This document shows, in pieces, positions 48,839 to 60,943 of a stretch of 64,000 nucleotides of DNA (the stretch's first letter is position 1; every line of letters begins with the position of its first letter). The stretch is taken from NCBI GenBank assembly GCA_030674155.1, contig CM060342.1:8217608-8281607 (forward strand). Direction: 5' to 3'. The notes under the pieces are model-generated. The model was not told the origin of the DNA, did not search any database, and was given only the letters and a program-made list of their open reading frames with translations. The DNA is from Stramonita haemastoma. Taxonomy: Eukaryota; Mollusca; Gastropoda; Neogastropoda; Muricidae. Made by a program: the position numbers and the translations under genes.

Positions 48839-49249
48839 ACACAGACACAATCACACAACACACACACAGTGACACAATCACACACTATCACACTCACACA
48901 CACACTTACACACACTTAACACACACACACACACACACACACACAATCACACTTACACACATACTCACACACACACACTCACACACACACACACACACAC
49001 ACTTACACACACACACACACTTACACACACACACACACAATCACACACACACAATCACACTCGCACACACTCACTCACACACACTCACAGACACAATCAC
49101 ACACACACAGTGACACAATCACACACTCTCACACTCACACACACACTCACACATACTCACAGACACAATTACACACACTCACACACTCACACACACACAC
49201 ACACACACCAATCACACTTACACAATCACACACACACGCACACACACTA

Positions 49250-49327
<78 letters not shown>

Positions 49328-49436
49328 TCACTCACTCACTCACTCACTCACTCACTCACTCACTCACTCACTCACTCACTCACTCACTCACTCACTCACT
49401 CACTCACTCACTCACTCACTCACTCACTCACTCACA

Positions 49437-49477
<41 letters not shown>

Positions 49478-49518
49478 ACACTTACACTTACACAATCACA
49501 CACACACACACACAACTA

Positions 49519-49588
<70 letters not shown>

Positions 49589-49714
49589 TCACTCACTCAC
49601 TCACTCACTCACTCACTCACTCACTCACTCACTCATCACTCACTCACTCACTCACTCACTCACTCACTCACTCACTCACTCACTCACTCACTCACTCACT
49701 CACTCACTCACTCA

Positions 49715-49770
<56 letters not shown>
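48760..49770. repeat. 1-kb (CA)n / (CACT)n satellite
   Basis: CA runs with AATCACA and CTTACACA interruptions, two blocks of pure CACT (about 49320-49435 and 49583-49715), and a duplicated order CA-CACT-CA-AATCACACTTACA-CA-CACT-CA, suggesting a larger tandem duplication of about 260 bases. All long HT/THSLTHS frames are artefacts. Confidence 0.97.
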
Positions 49771-49771
<1 letters not shown>

Positions 49772-49889
49772 AATTTTGATTTCATTTCTACATTAACACT
49801 GCAGTTCCTGTGCTAAACAGAGTGACAAGTTTTTTTTGGAAAAACTTTTAAAGAACTGAATCAGATGTCTAGGCAAAAGATCTAAGCCT

Positions 49890-50335
49890 TTGTTTTGAAT
49901 ATATGTGACCCTCCACCATGAAATGAGTTGTATAGCACATTACCCAGTTTTGCGCTAGGAGCCATTAAAGGCAGGTGGGGAACAAATTGTCAATTTAGAG
50001 ATTTTGATCGATTATTAAACTATATCTGTTATTCTACCTTGTAATGAAATATTAAGGCATAATTTTTATTCCTTTTGCTTTTAAATGTGTATTGAAAATA
50101 TTGATTTTCTGTCAACCTGTTACAAAAATAAACTTGTCCGTTTCTCATTTTGTCATATCCTGCAGTCTATCATTTCAATTTGTAATAACTTTGCACAGAA
50201 TTGTCCGATTTTCAATCTATTTTTTGCATCGAATAGCCTTTTTCTTGCAGATTAATAACTTGTCAATAACTCAAAATTGACTTCTGGTGCAGTGCGACTC
50301 CTTATGTGGTGGAGCGTCACATATAGGGTATGGTG
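49890..50335. repeat. Dispersed foldback-type repeat, second copy
   Basis: TGTGACCCTCCACCATGAAA at about 49904 and GTGGTGGAGCGTCACATATA at about 50307 form imperfect inverted termini. The interior aligns with 22109-22520 (TTAGAGATTTTGATCGATTA; TTCTACCTTGTAATGAAATA; AGTCTATCATTTCAATTTG). It ends about 45 bases before the exon 3 acceptor. Confidence 0.65.
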
Positions 50336-50381
50336 AAGTAAACGAGCGTGTTTTTGTTTGTTTGTTTGTTTGGGTGGATAG

Positions 50382-50570
50382 ACAACATGACCATGCATGC
50401 CCGGGGCAATGTGAACATTGGTCAGGATGTTTACGTGGAGTACAAGCACTGCAACATCAACAACAATATGGCAGAGCAGATCGTTTCCTGCAAGAAGTAC
50501 GTCCACAAGAACTATATCAGCTCACAGACGTCTGCTGTAGAAGATACTACCAGTTTCAGCAACATCAGAG
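50382..50570 (+). CDS. nSTAND/ankyrin protein, exon 3
   Basis: 63 codons, symmetrical phase 1/1. It encodes NMTMHARGNVNIGQDVYVEY followed by KHCNINNNMAEQIVSCKKYV and onward to SFSNIR. Acceptor GGGTGGATAG before 50382; donor ATCAGAG/GTAACT at 50570. Normal codon use and perfect phase fit to exon 4 support it. No domain is recognised; alternating hydrophobics (GNVNIGQDVYVEY) suggest a short beta segment. The T/G-rich tract upstream is a usable pyrimidine-poor but T-rich acceptor region. Confidence 0.75.
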
Positions 50571-50950
50571 GTAACTTATGTTGTTGTTTTTTTGTGGTGT
50601 TTGTTTCAGGTTTTTTTTTTTTCAATTCCTTGGTTACGTCTCCAAGGTTCGCCAGTGGTGAGATTTTTGCATTATATGCGACAGTTTTTGCCCACCATTA
50701 CAGTAGCCACATTCTGACTGTGGGATGATGATTAATTAAACACTGCTTTCTGACACAAGGGATGGTGTTTTGGGGAGAAGGGTTTTTTGGTTTGTTTTTT
50801 GTTGGTCATCCATACTTACTGGCACAAATGGCCTACTTTTCTGAAAGGCAGAACAGCAGCATTCGAACTTTGGGGATGATGTCTAAACATGGCACCAGTG
50901 TGAGCGTTTAAAAACAAAGGGACATCTGTTTATATTGGCATGCAGTGGCC
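50571..50950 (-). mobile_element. SINE-B with type-2 tail, decayed, in intron 3
   Basis: AAGGTTCGCCAGTGGTGAGA, GCCCACCATTACAGTAGCC, then TACTGGCACAAATGGCCTAC in reverse SINE-B order. It shows that the type-2 tail is joined to the SINE-B core. Confidence 0.65.
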
Positions 50951-51474
50951 TACTGAGAACTGTTTTTGACCACAAGCTAAATTGGGATGCTAACACTGAC
51001 GCCATTGTCAAAAAGGGGCAACAACGTGTGTATTTTCTGAGGAAGCTTAACTCATTTTTTGTCGACAAAAAGATTCTTTCTTTGTTCTACAAGTCTTATA
51101 TAGAGAGCGTCTTAAGTTTTGCTTTCATTTGCTGGTACAATAACCTTAGCATTAAGAACAAGAATCAGAGAATTGTGAGAATCTGCTATAAAATTATCGG
51201 AGAAGAACAAAGAGACCTCAGGTCGTTTTGTAATCAGCAGCTTGTATGCAAAGCAAGAGCCATTTTGGCTGATTCCTCCCACGCTCTGTTTTCAGAATTT
51301 CAATTGTTGCCTTCAGGACGTCGTTTTCAATGCCACAACAGCAAAACAAACAGAAAAAGGAATTCCTTTGTGCCAGTAGCTATCTGAGTTCTAAACTCTG
51401 ACTAATAACACTGACTGAGGTTGTTTGTTTTGGGTTTTTTTTGTTTGTTTGTTTGTTTGCTCTTGTGTGTGTGT

Positions 51475-51551
<77 letters not shown>

Positions 51552-51706
51552 TACTTACCTGCCACTGTTATGTATGTAGCCAATGCATACAGGCGTGCAC
51601 ATACATGCATATGTACCCATAAAATAAGTATGTCTTAGTTTTGGCTTTATTGATTTTTTTTTTTGAATTGCTTGTAAATTCACATGTCTTTCTACCAATT
51701 ATGTGC

Positions 51707-51743
<37 letters not shown>

Positions 51744-52190
51744 GGGGGTACGGGTGGGTGTGGATGGTGTGTATGGATAGGGGGGGGGGGAGCGTGTGTG
51801 TATGTGTGAGTGTGGGGGCGGGTGGGTGTGGATTGTATGGGGAGGGGGGGAGCGTGTGTGTGCGTGTGCGTGCATGCATGTATATGTGCGGGTGTGAACG
51901 CGTGCATATAATGTGAAAATAATGGCGATCATATGTCTTTTCTAGTCAATAGTTTTTAAGAACATTGTATCTAAACATTGGTGTGTGTGTATGCGTGTGT
52001 GCAAGCGCACGCACGTAGAGTGTTAGTGTTTGTGACAGTTTATTTGAAGTTATATAATGTTTGAACAAATATGAAATGTAGCTACTTCGTGTGTTTGATT
52101 ATGATTTGTATCAATATGCCTGTCAGTATTGTAATTGCCCTTCAGGGATGATTAAAGTGTTTTTGACTTGACTTGACTTGACTACTCTTC
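50951..52190 (+). mobile_element. LINE 3' part: reverse-transcriptase end and GT-rich 3' UTR
   Basis: A frame ending at 51387 encodes DHKLNWDANTDAIVKKGQQR, FLRKLNSF, LFYKSYIESVLSF and then LLPSGRRFQCHNSKTNRKRN with a final FVPVAI: the conserved end of a non-LTR retrotransposon polymerase. The 3' UTR contains a GT array (51464-51547), CATGTCTTTCTACCAATTA, GGTGTGGATGGTGTG units, CTGTCAGTATTGTAATTGCC and a terminal TTGAC run at about 52165-52182. It is 5' truncated. It is the probable source family of the 960-2625 block. Confidence 0.85.
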
Positions 52191-53353
52191 TGGAAGGTGG
52201 AACGAGTTCTAACATGTGTGCGAGATGTTCTGCATGCGTTATTTCGTACACGGGACTTTGGTTCATATTCGCATCTGAAGTACTTCCTGGGGAGTGGAGT
52301 CGGTACTGATCATGTTTACTCCAGGGGGAAAATCCCTTTAGTGGGCATCTTGGTGGTGGCTTAAACCTACACTGTCAGATGGCGAGCTCAACCACCACTG
52401 GTTATCCTGCCCTTGATATGTTCACGTATAACTGGTTAACCCCTTTTCTCTCAAGTAGAAGAAAATAGTCTCATTCTCAAGACCAAGTGATTTCTCCGCA
52501 GTGAAGTTTGAAAGAGGGTTAATTCACCCCCAAAAAGTGATATAAAAATATATATATATATATATCCAAGGGAATCGTGATAAGATTCAGTATGGTTAGC
52601 TCAGATGGTAAATGATGCTCCCAGTGTAGATCTGATAAAACTTGTGTAAGACTGAATCTTGCTGGCCTAGGCCAAAAGTTGTCAGTTATTGATGTCAGCT
52701 CATTGCCAAGGCCTACACTAGAATGTTGTGATGTTGTAAAATGTTGTGTTGAGATTGCCTTCAGCCACGACAAGCTCTTAACAGAACAACCTGCACTCTC
52801 CTTCAAAGGAGAATAAATCCTCTGAAGTCGGAGTATGGCTGCCTATATGGCGAGGTACTTGAAAATAGTCATACATGCAAACTTTTCACGCAGTGTTCAA
52901 TTTCAATCTCACAGTGATTCCCAGGTGGGATTAGTGAGTCAGAGTGCACATTCTGGGTGACCCCCCAGAGTGTTAAGCTGGGGAACAACAACAACAACGA
53001 CTGAATCTTGAAAATGTGTGGACAACTGCCCCCATGATGATCGGGGTGATCATCACCCCCTGTCACTTCACTTTGAGTAAGCCACAAAGGACTGCCTATA
53101 TGAACGGAAACGTAGTTCATGCATGATGAATCATTCATTATCTCTCGTTATTTTGTGTAATGTCGTCATCTGTCGTTTGTTATGGGTTGGGTGGATCATG
53201 CTATTCAGAGGCAATTTTCAATCATCTCAGTCATTGTGTAAGAATTTTCGTATAAAGTCTGTTCCAGTGAAAAAAAAAAAAATGAATGCCACGCGTATCA
53301 TTGCCATACATTCCAGAAGACTGCCTCATGCGCTTATTTCGTTTGTTATACAG
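52191..53353. other. Rest of intron 3
   Basis: A decayed minus-strand SINE-B-like stretch at about 52190-52410 (ATGTTCTGCATGCGTTATTT; GGAGTGGAGTCGGTACTGAT). An AT run lies at 52548-52563. The remainder is unrecognised. The acceptor CGTTTGTTATACAG ends at 53353. Confidence 0.5.
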
Positions 53354-56322
53354 ATCAAACAAAAGCGGAGCTGAAATCCAATCAGCGCTCATTCGTGGAA
53401 ACGGAGTCGTACCGCCAGGCTGTGGTGTCTTTGGCCAAACATGGTGTGCTGATCATCTCGGGACCACCGCAATCAGGCAAGGCGGTGATTGCGCGCTCCG
53501 TTCTGACCCACTTTGAAAACCAGGGCTTCGTTCCGCTGATCCTCCACAGCATCGCAGAGTGGCGCCGCCATGTGGGGAGTAGTCATCAAACCGTGGTTCT
53601 TCTGGAGCACATGTTCGGGGAGATGTTTTTCGAAGCTCCCGTTTTTGAACAAGGAGCGAGGTTTTTCCGCTGCATGGATGAACTAGCCAGGTCGGGCAGC
53701 TGCCTGACAGTGTTTACCGCCTACCCCCATATTGCCGAGGAAATGAGGGGGTACAGCGTCAAGGACAATCCCTTCCGATCGGTTCCTGTGGTCAGCCTCC
53801 ATCAGAATGGGCTGTCCGATGACGAGAAGAGGGCAATGATAAAAAAGCACAGGGGCAGCCCATGCGGCAGTGAGAAAGAAAGCCTGTGCACAGACATCAT
53901 GGCCAGGGACCTGAGCGGCTGTGTGTTTCCCGGCTGTCTGAAAGAGTTCATGGAAGCTTGCTTCAGCGCCCAGGACCTCTCCATTTTCAGCAAGCCCGCC
54001 TTGAGCTACACCTCCCTGTTGTCCAGGGGTTTGAAACACCAGTCCCATGGCAGCTGTTTGGCCGCTACGCTACTGCTGCTGGTGAAAGCCGGCCAGAGCT
54101 CGGAGGCCTTCATGGACTCTATCCAGGACGGTCTGCGAGACTTGGGCCCTAAAGTGTGTGGAGAGCAGTGCGTGCTTTTGATCCTGAGGAGCTTACAGCA
54201 GCTGTTTGGATGTTTGCAGAGACCGCAGTGCATCGATCACCACATGAACATGGCGGCGGGAATCACTCTCGCCTCCTCCTCGGAATTCAACGACGCCTTT
54301 CTGCAAACCTGCGACCTGAAGGTCTTGATGGACATGGTGGGCACCGACCTGCTGACATCGTCGGCCAGCTGCAACAGCTTCCACAGGAGAATCTACAAGG
54401 AAATCCTGCTGGGCCACCTGCCCGAGGTCTGCCAGCACCCCCTCCTGCAGAGCCAGGGCCACCTGCAGGGCTTTGTCCAGTTCTGCTCCAGGAAAAACCT
54501 GCCCCTGCATAACCTGTTCTCGGTCACAGATCCCGAACACAAGGAGCCCATCTTGTACTGGTCTGCCTTCTCTTCCTCCGGGGTTTTCACCGTCTGGTGC
54601 GTGTCTCAGATGCTGGCCGGTGGCGCAGAGAGAGAATTCGTGTCCGTCTGCCTGCAGCGAGTGTTGCTGGTCAGTGCGCTGAGCGGAGACGGTCCGTCGT
54701 CGGAAAAGGTCAGACGAATAGTTGATGAGCTGAGGAAGCTTCCCACGGAGCCCGTCTCTGAAGAAAAGATGAAACTCCCATTTCCCAGGAATGTGTCAGA
54801 GCTGACGCCAAAGTGTAATCACCTGAAGAGGCATGGCAGTTATTACTTGGACTTGTTTCTCAAGGATGGCATATTTCCGTACGATGGAGTGCACGTGTAT
54901 ATAAATGAGGTACAGGGGTACTTTCGACTGGAAATGACCAAGTTTCACTGGAGTCTGGTGCTGAGGAGGATTCAAGCAGATCACGCCTTCGGTCTTCATG
55001 ATCAAGACGAAGACGGCAACACCTACCTGCACCTTGCTGCCAAACACCGAAACGCTGAAGCTGTGAGGTTTGCGCTGAGAAGAGGAGCATCGGTCACAGT
55101 GAAGAACAAGCACGGATCCTCGCCGGCAGATTTAGCCCAAGGACGGCTGCAGAGCTCACAGACGGAGGCAGCCAGCCGAGAAGTGCACACGGCCTGCCAG
55201 CAAGGCAACTTGATGCAGGTGAAGCGGCTCCTCTGTCTGGACGCCACAACATCCTGCGCAGATGGAAACGGCACAGGCTTCACCCCTCTGCACACCGCCT
55301 GTGGCGCTGGGCAGATCACAATCGCCTCCCTTCTCCTGGAGCTTGGTTCCGACATTAACGCCAAGACGAGGGACGGACTTACCCCCCTGTCTGTGGCATG
55401 CAGGCATGGCTACCGCGAAACAGCAGACTTTCTTCTCCAGCACCACGCAGATGCCAACATTGCAGACAACGCAGGCTGGACTCCACTGCATTATGCAACA
55501 GCTCTGAACACACGATTTATTGTGGCTCTGTTGTTGCACTCCGGAGCTAAAATCAATGCTAAGGCGGTGGATGGTCGTACCCCCCTTCACGTGGCCTGCC
55601 GAGGAGGCAACAGGCGCACAGTTAAGCAGCTGCTTGAAGAAAACGCAAAACTGAACGCGAGAAGCAAGAACGGGCAGACCCCTCTCCACGTCGCCGCTGA
55701 AAATATGTCGACGGACACCATACACTTGCTGTGCCGGTGTGGAGCGGACTTGAATCTGAAAGACAAGTTGGGCAGGACTGCGATTCAGACTGCCTTCAAG
55801 CTGAAGAACGGTGCCGTCTATGCTTTGCTTCTCAAGTACAAAAGCGAAGGAGTGGTGGCGGGTCCTTTTGCTGAGGCGGAGGAGGAGGCGGCGGCCAGTT
55901 CTGCCGTTTCCTGTCAAAGGAAGGGAAGAGCAGACTTTTCCTGTAGCGATGACGGATGCGCCGTTTTTGAGGATGTTCCGCCCAGCAATAATGTTCCTGT
56001 TTCCAACGTTGACGGTGTTCGTTCTGGTGGCAGAGCTTCCAGTTCCACTATGGAGGGTGATCAGCTCGGCGGTGGGGGGTCCCCTTACTTTCGGAATGCC
56101 CATGTATCTGCGGAGTCCTCAGAGGGCGATACCAGTGAGATGTTTGCCATGGAGTCTCTCACCATCAGCCCTCACGTCTTTGTTGATCGCAGGGCCGTCA
56201 TCCAGGAAAAGAGGAATTCCAACAAATACCGCAAGCCTCAGGTTCGTAGTTATCGTAGTTACTGCATCAAGGCGACCTTCATGCTTCTGCTACTGCTGAC
56301 TGTGCCGCTTGGTTGTGAGTGA
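53354..56322 (+). CDS. nSTAND3-like P-loop / ankyrin-repeat protein, main exon
   Basis: A single 2969-base exon gives residues about 141-1129 of the predicted protein. It opens QTKAELKSNQRSFVETESYR, then a P-loop domain: Walker A GPPQSGKA (GK at 182-183, alanine where S/T is usual) and a Walker B-like TVVLLEHMFGE with E225-H226 where nSTAND3 proteins usually have Asp-Asp. The later SLHQNGLSDDEKRAMIKKH fits the family's post-Walker B helix. A roughly 330-residue helical region follows. About eight ankyrin repeats lie at about residues 690-973 (DGLTPLSVACRHGY, AGWTPLHYA, DGRTPLHVACRGGN, NGQTPLHVAAEN), then a polar tail and a hydrophobic C-terminus (ATFMLLLLLTVPLG, about 1112-1126). STAND NTPases with ankyrin repeats act as signalling or immune scaffolds in animals; the specific role is unknown. 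TGA at 56320-56322. Confidence 0.88.
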
Positions 56323-57480
56323 ACGCTGAATGCTTTACTACTCTCCACCATAGCTGTTAGGGGAGAACAGCTCTCTTCCCTGTTTTTTTTTTTTAAGACA
56401 GGCAGCTAGCTTTCTACAGGCCTTGCTGTCTGCTGGTCGTTCTGCTGAGCCCTACTTCAGGACCTTCCACTTTAGCACTTGGCTTACATCAATAACTGAG
56501 GCCGATTTTGTTCGGGGCCAAAGATGGCTTGTTCAGCGTCAACAAATCATTGATCTTTGCGTGAACACAACTGTTTGTTATGTTAGCTCCTCACTTTAGA
56601 TTTCTTATTCGATTTAAAACACTTTTGTTGTTATTTTACATACACTTTGGTTGTTCATACATTTTTGCGATAGCCTGTCATCTATCAGGTTTTAATTATT
56701 TAATGACAATATTTAATGATAAATTATTATTCAAGATGTAGTAAGGATAATGTGCAAATATTTCCAGAGATTATATGATGTTGTAGATGTTTGATCTAGT
56801 AACAGAACTTGGATTGGTAATAATTATTTAAGATGCGAGATAACATCTTTGAAATATGCATAAAAAACAAATATGTATGAAATGTAGTTGTATACTACAT
56901 TAGTGAAATAGTGCCTGCCTCAGATGCATATTCCCCTGTATATTTCAGAACATTATACTCAGACTCTGCATTTTCTTTATCTGTTTTGGAAAAAAAAAAA
57001 TAGTGTGTAGTTTCGCATTTTTTTTTTCAATCATAGAAGTTATATGAATACGCTTGTAATGAAGTGCACATGATGCTACCATATGATATGCGAATACTTA
57101 AGATTGTAAAGATGTTGACTTTTTAGTTTTATATTGGCTTCATCTTGCTTTTGTAACATTGATTTTTGTGTTTAAGCCTACCTGAAATTAAAATTTTTTA
57201 TGATTTAAACTTTTTCATTCTTTTTTAATCTTAATTAAAAAAAACAAAAACGAATGATTTTATAAAAAGTCTACTTAAGTGTCAACAGTTATACATACAT
57301 GTTTAACCCTTTTCCTTTGATTTTTTAAATCAGATATATTATGCAAATATAATTAAATATGCATAGATATATATGCAAATATAATTAAATATGCATACTT
57401 TTAATGAATCAGATGTATTATATTTGATACAGAGGCTTTTAAAAAAATGATTAAACAAATGTTAGAATAAATTATCTTAT
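56323..57480 (+). terminator. 3' UTR region and candidate poly(A) signal
   Basis: AT-rich, non-coding. AATAAA at 57466-57471 is a canonical signal; variant ATTAAA-type hexamers occur earlier. AATATAATTAAATATGCATA occurs twice near 57345-57395. The transcript end is not fixed by sequence alone. Confidence 0.4.
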
Positions 57481-57686
57481 TCATTGTTATAATGTTTAAA
57501 TTAAATTGATTTTAAGGATAATGAATTAGCATTCGCATGCTTTTGTTTAATATCCAGTCCATGTGTACATTATTTTTGTAAATGTTGTCATAGGTTCCTA
57601 TCGGCACACACTGGCATACTCTTTTGAAAGGTGAAATGTGTTATGACTAGTGCGCAAGATGTTCTGGATATGATTTTTTCTCGATC

Positions 57687-57722
<36 letters not shown>

Positions 57723-59029
57723 GTATATAGTATAATATACTATAACTGTTCAGAAGTACATATGCTCCTGAGGAGACAAGAGAGTATAATTATGCCTTAT
57801 TAAACCTACCATAACGTCAACTTTCCTCGGTGATTAAAGAATCACATATTATACCGGTGGCAGAAAAATATACTGCATTTTAATTTTAAAGTAAACACAA
57901 ATGATCGATGTCCCCGATTTTTGTATATATTCAACTGCCTTTTTTTGTTTATATGACCTGTCTTAAAAGTTTTTCAGTTTTTTTTTTTTTTTTAAAGTGC
58001 TATTACAGTATTAAGTTTAAAAGTGCCATAATTAACGGACTTTAAAAAATAGTTGAAAGGCCATTTCAGTTGCACATTACTTCCAGTGTCTTCCTGAAAG
58101 GAATTTACAATTTCAGTTGTACATTACACTCCAGTGTCTTCCTGAAAGGAATTTACAATTTCAGTTGTACATTACTTCCAGTGTCTTTCTCACTTATTCC
58201 TCAGCTTCCATGACATTACTAGTGTCAATAAATGAGTTTTATCAAACGGTATAAAACAATAAGCCATCAAAATTAGATCCGATACAAACAACATGGAGGG
58301 AACGAGCAATGTGTTTGCAAGAGTTTATCCAGTATTCAGTGTTGTTGTTTGGGGGGCTTTGGGTGCTTTTTGGGGGGCTGCTAGGATTCCAGTATTATAA
58401 CAGACAGAAGAGGTGGGGTTTTTTTCAGTTAAAAAAAAATCTATAGTCAGCTTTCAGTGTTTTTATTTTCACTGTTATTGGAGACACACTTTTCAGGTGC
58501 AAGGGCTTATTGCCCTCAGTATTAAAGTTTATATATCCTGAACAGAATTTTTGTCTCTTGATCATCACAAGGGTTCTTTTGCAGTACAGGTAGGGAACTA
58601 TTGTGGCAGCATTTTTACGTTTTGTTGTTGTAGAGTTTTTCCTTTTTTCGTTGTTGTTGCTTTGTTTTAGATATCTACTTCAGGAAAACAAATAAAGATT
58701 TGCAGAGTAGGTGCAGAACTATTCTGGCAGCATTTCTACGTTTTGTTATTGTCGAGTTTTCCTTTTTTGTTGTTGTTGTTGCTTTGTTTTAGATATCTAC
58801 TTCAGGGAAACAAATAAAAAAGATTTGCAGTGTAGGTACAGAACTATTCTGGCAGCATTCTTACGTTTTGTTGTTGTTGAGTTTTTCCTTTTTTTGTTGT
58901 TGTTGCTTTGTAATAGATATATATCCACTTCAGTATGTTCTGCAACTGTTAAGCATCAGAGAAACATCGATTTATACATATCAAGTGTATCTTTCTTTGC
59001 AAATAGTATAATATGCCTACCCATAAGAA
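57481..59029. repeat. Intergenic with three small tandem repeats
   Basis: A decayed minus-strand SINE-B at about 57515-57680 (CATTCGCATGCTTTTG; ATCGGCACACACTGGC) and an AT run at 57690-57716. AATTTACAATTTCAGTTGTA and TTACTTCCAGTGTCTT form three 50-55-base units at 58058-58190. GCAGCATTTCTACGTTTTGT, GTTGTTGTTGCTTTGTTTTA and GATATCTACTTCAGG form three ~120-base units at about 58580-58935. No gene is seen. Confidence 0.7.
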
Positions 59030-59470
59030 GGAGGGTGGCAGGATGGTTAAGACGTTCGCCTACCAACAAGTAAACTGTGAGGTTCTGGGTTTGATCCCCA
59101 GCCTCGCCCTTTCTTCCCAGTCTGACCACACACAAAAAAATCAAACTGAAAGTCAAAGTCTTTCGGATGAGACAAATAAACTGAGGTCCCATTTGCAAAT
59201 GTATGCAGAACATATTGCATACATGTTAAAAACCCATTCTGCCTTTTGGAAGAGTAGGCCATTGTGTGCCAGAATGAACGGATGACGAGAAAAAAACAAA
59301 ACCAACCCCAGCATGCACACAGATGTTATGTTTAGACTCCATCCCTGAAGTTGGAATGCAGCTACCTAAATGGTGGTTGGGGGGGGGGGGGGGACACAAA
59401 AACGGTCGCATAGGCAAAAATCTCACCATTGGCGAACCTTGGAACTCGAGCTGAGGAATGAAAAAGAAAA
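59030..59470 (+). mobile_element. SINE-B with complete type-2 tail
   Basis: Head GGATGGTTAAGACGTTCGCC and B-box region GGGTTTGATCCCC, core AGTCTTTCGGATGAGACAAA, then CCCCAGCATGCACACAGATG, TTTAGACTCCATCCCTGAAG, GCAGCTACCTAAATGGTGG and AAAATCTCACCATTGGCGAA. It shows the head, core and type-2 tail in one copy, although the tRNA-like head differs from that of the type-1 copies. Confidence 0.75.
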
Positions 59471-59602
59471 AGCCCAGTCAATCTGGAAGTTTTACAGATT
59501 TTCGTTCATGTTTTTTCTTCCTAACTGTCTCTTTGTATCCTGTCTATTCAGTCTTTGTTGTTTACTTTCTGCTGTGTGACTTTAACAAGAGCAAGTAAAT
59601 AT

Positions 59603-59642
<40 letters not shown>

Positions 59643-60179
59643 CACACCTGAGAATCCTATAAAAAGAGAATTCATGTGGCACTGAAAACCACACACACAC
59701 ACACACACACACAGATGCCAAGGATTGGTTTAGATTGTGGTAGAGTCCCAGTGGGGTTATCTGATTTAGGGACTGTGCCACCGACCAACAATCACATTCA
59801 CTGTAAATCAAATGCCAATTTTCAATATTTGAGGCCACAGCTCTGTTCTTCTTTTCTTTTAGTGGGGGTGGGGGTGGGGGTAGTTTTACAATAGCTGACA
59901 TCATGGCACATTTATATTACACTTAATGCTTTTTAACAAAGTGGTGGTGGGAGGGGGGGGGGGTAGTATTGATTTAGCTGATATTATTGGCACACTTATT
60001 ATATTACACTTAATGCTTTTTATTAAAGTTTTGTTTGCTATTTGGGTTCTTTTTTTTTTCTTTTTGAGAATGTGTTTTTTTGTGCACACATGATTAAGAT
60101 TGGTATGTATGAGTTAACAAATGCATCGCTTTTCATTTTCTGACATTCTTTGTGAACCTTGAAGCCCCAGCCCAGGAAC
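59471..60179. other. Intergenic, CT and G-rich tracts
   Basis: CT run 59602-59638, CA run 59691-59713, GGGGGT-type tracts near 59866-59881 and 59948-59964. TAATGCTTTTTAACAAAGTG / TAATGCTTTTTATTAAAGTT and surrounding sequence are duplicated about 100 bases apart. No gene is seen. Confidence 0.5.
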
Positions 60180-60212
60180 AGACACACACACACACTCGCG
60201 CGCGCACGCACG

Positions 60213-60260
<48 letters not shown>

Positions 60261-60400
60261 TGCGCGCGCACACACACACACACTCGCGCACGCACACACA
60301 CACTCGCGCACGCACACACACACACACACACACACTCACTCGCGCGCGCATACACACACACACACACACATACACACACACAGTACACACACACACACAA
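60180..60400. repeat. (CA)n array with CGCGCG interruptions
   Basis: Alternating purine-pyrimidine DNA (CA and CGCGCA blocks) over about 220 bases. Open frames on both strands are artefacts. Confidence 0.95.
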
Positions 60401-60644
60401 AACGCCACACCTGCCAGCCTGGGAAGAAGAATTGAGGATGCACAACCCAACTGCTCTACATTGAAGCACATAATACCAAACCAGCGGACGTTTCCAGTCA
60501 TTCTGTTTACTTGAATCATCCCATACAGGCTAAGAACACCGCAGAATGGATCCACCATCCCAGTGTTCACAATATCACTGCTTGGTTGCCAGGCAGGAAA
60601 AAGAAAAATTGGGTAAAATGTCACATAATAAGTTTACAGGAAAA

Positions 60645-60943
60645 AAGTTTTTTAAAAAGTTAAAAGTCTGTCCCGAGCCTAAGGCTCATCAGGCCGGTGC
60701 TTATCCCGGTTTCTGTGGCGTTAAGCGACTGAGAGTCATAGACCCCCTGGATAGGACGCCAGTCTATCGCAGGGTTAACCCCCAACACAAGGTTGGTACC
60801 CCCTTTTACACCTGGGTGGGGTGAGAAAATAGCCGTAAAGTGCCTTTTCCAAGGGCACAACGCCATAAGCCGAAAGCTGGGATCGAACCTGCGACCTTTA
60901 GATTACGAGTCCAACGCCCTAACCACTAGACTATGGCGGCGGC
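60645..60943 (-). mobile_element. SINE-A, full length, with 11-base target duplication
   Basis: A box TAGTCTAGTGG, B box GGTTCGATCCC; TTACAGGAAAA flanks at 60634-60644 and 60944-60954. The body lacks a few bases in the usual GACTCCCCCCTGG box. Confidence 0.95.

Noticed and set aside
49320..49720. Telomere-like or centromere-like CACT blocks
   Set aside because: Not a known telomere repeat (animal telomeres are TTAGGG-type) and only about 0.1 kb per block; ordinary microsatellite.
53683..55364. Minus-strand ORFs of 60-315 codons under the nSTAND/ankyrin exon
   Set aside because: Shadows of a long, GC-richer coding exon; the plus-strand product has clear ankyrin and P-loop motifs.
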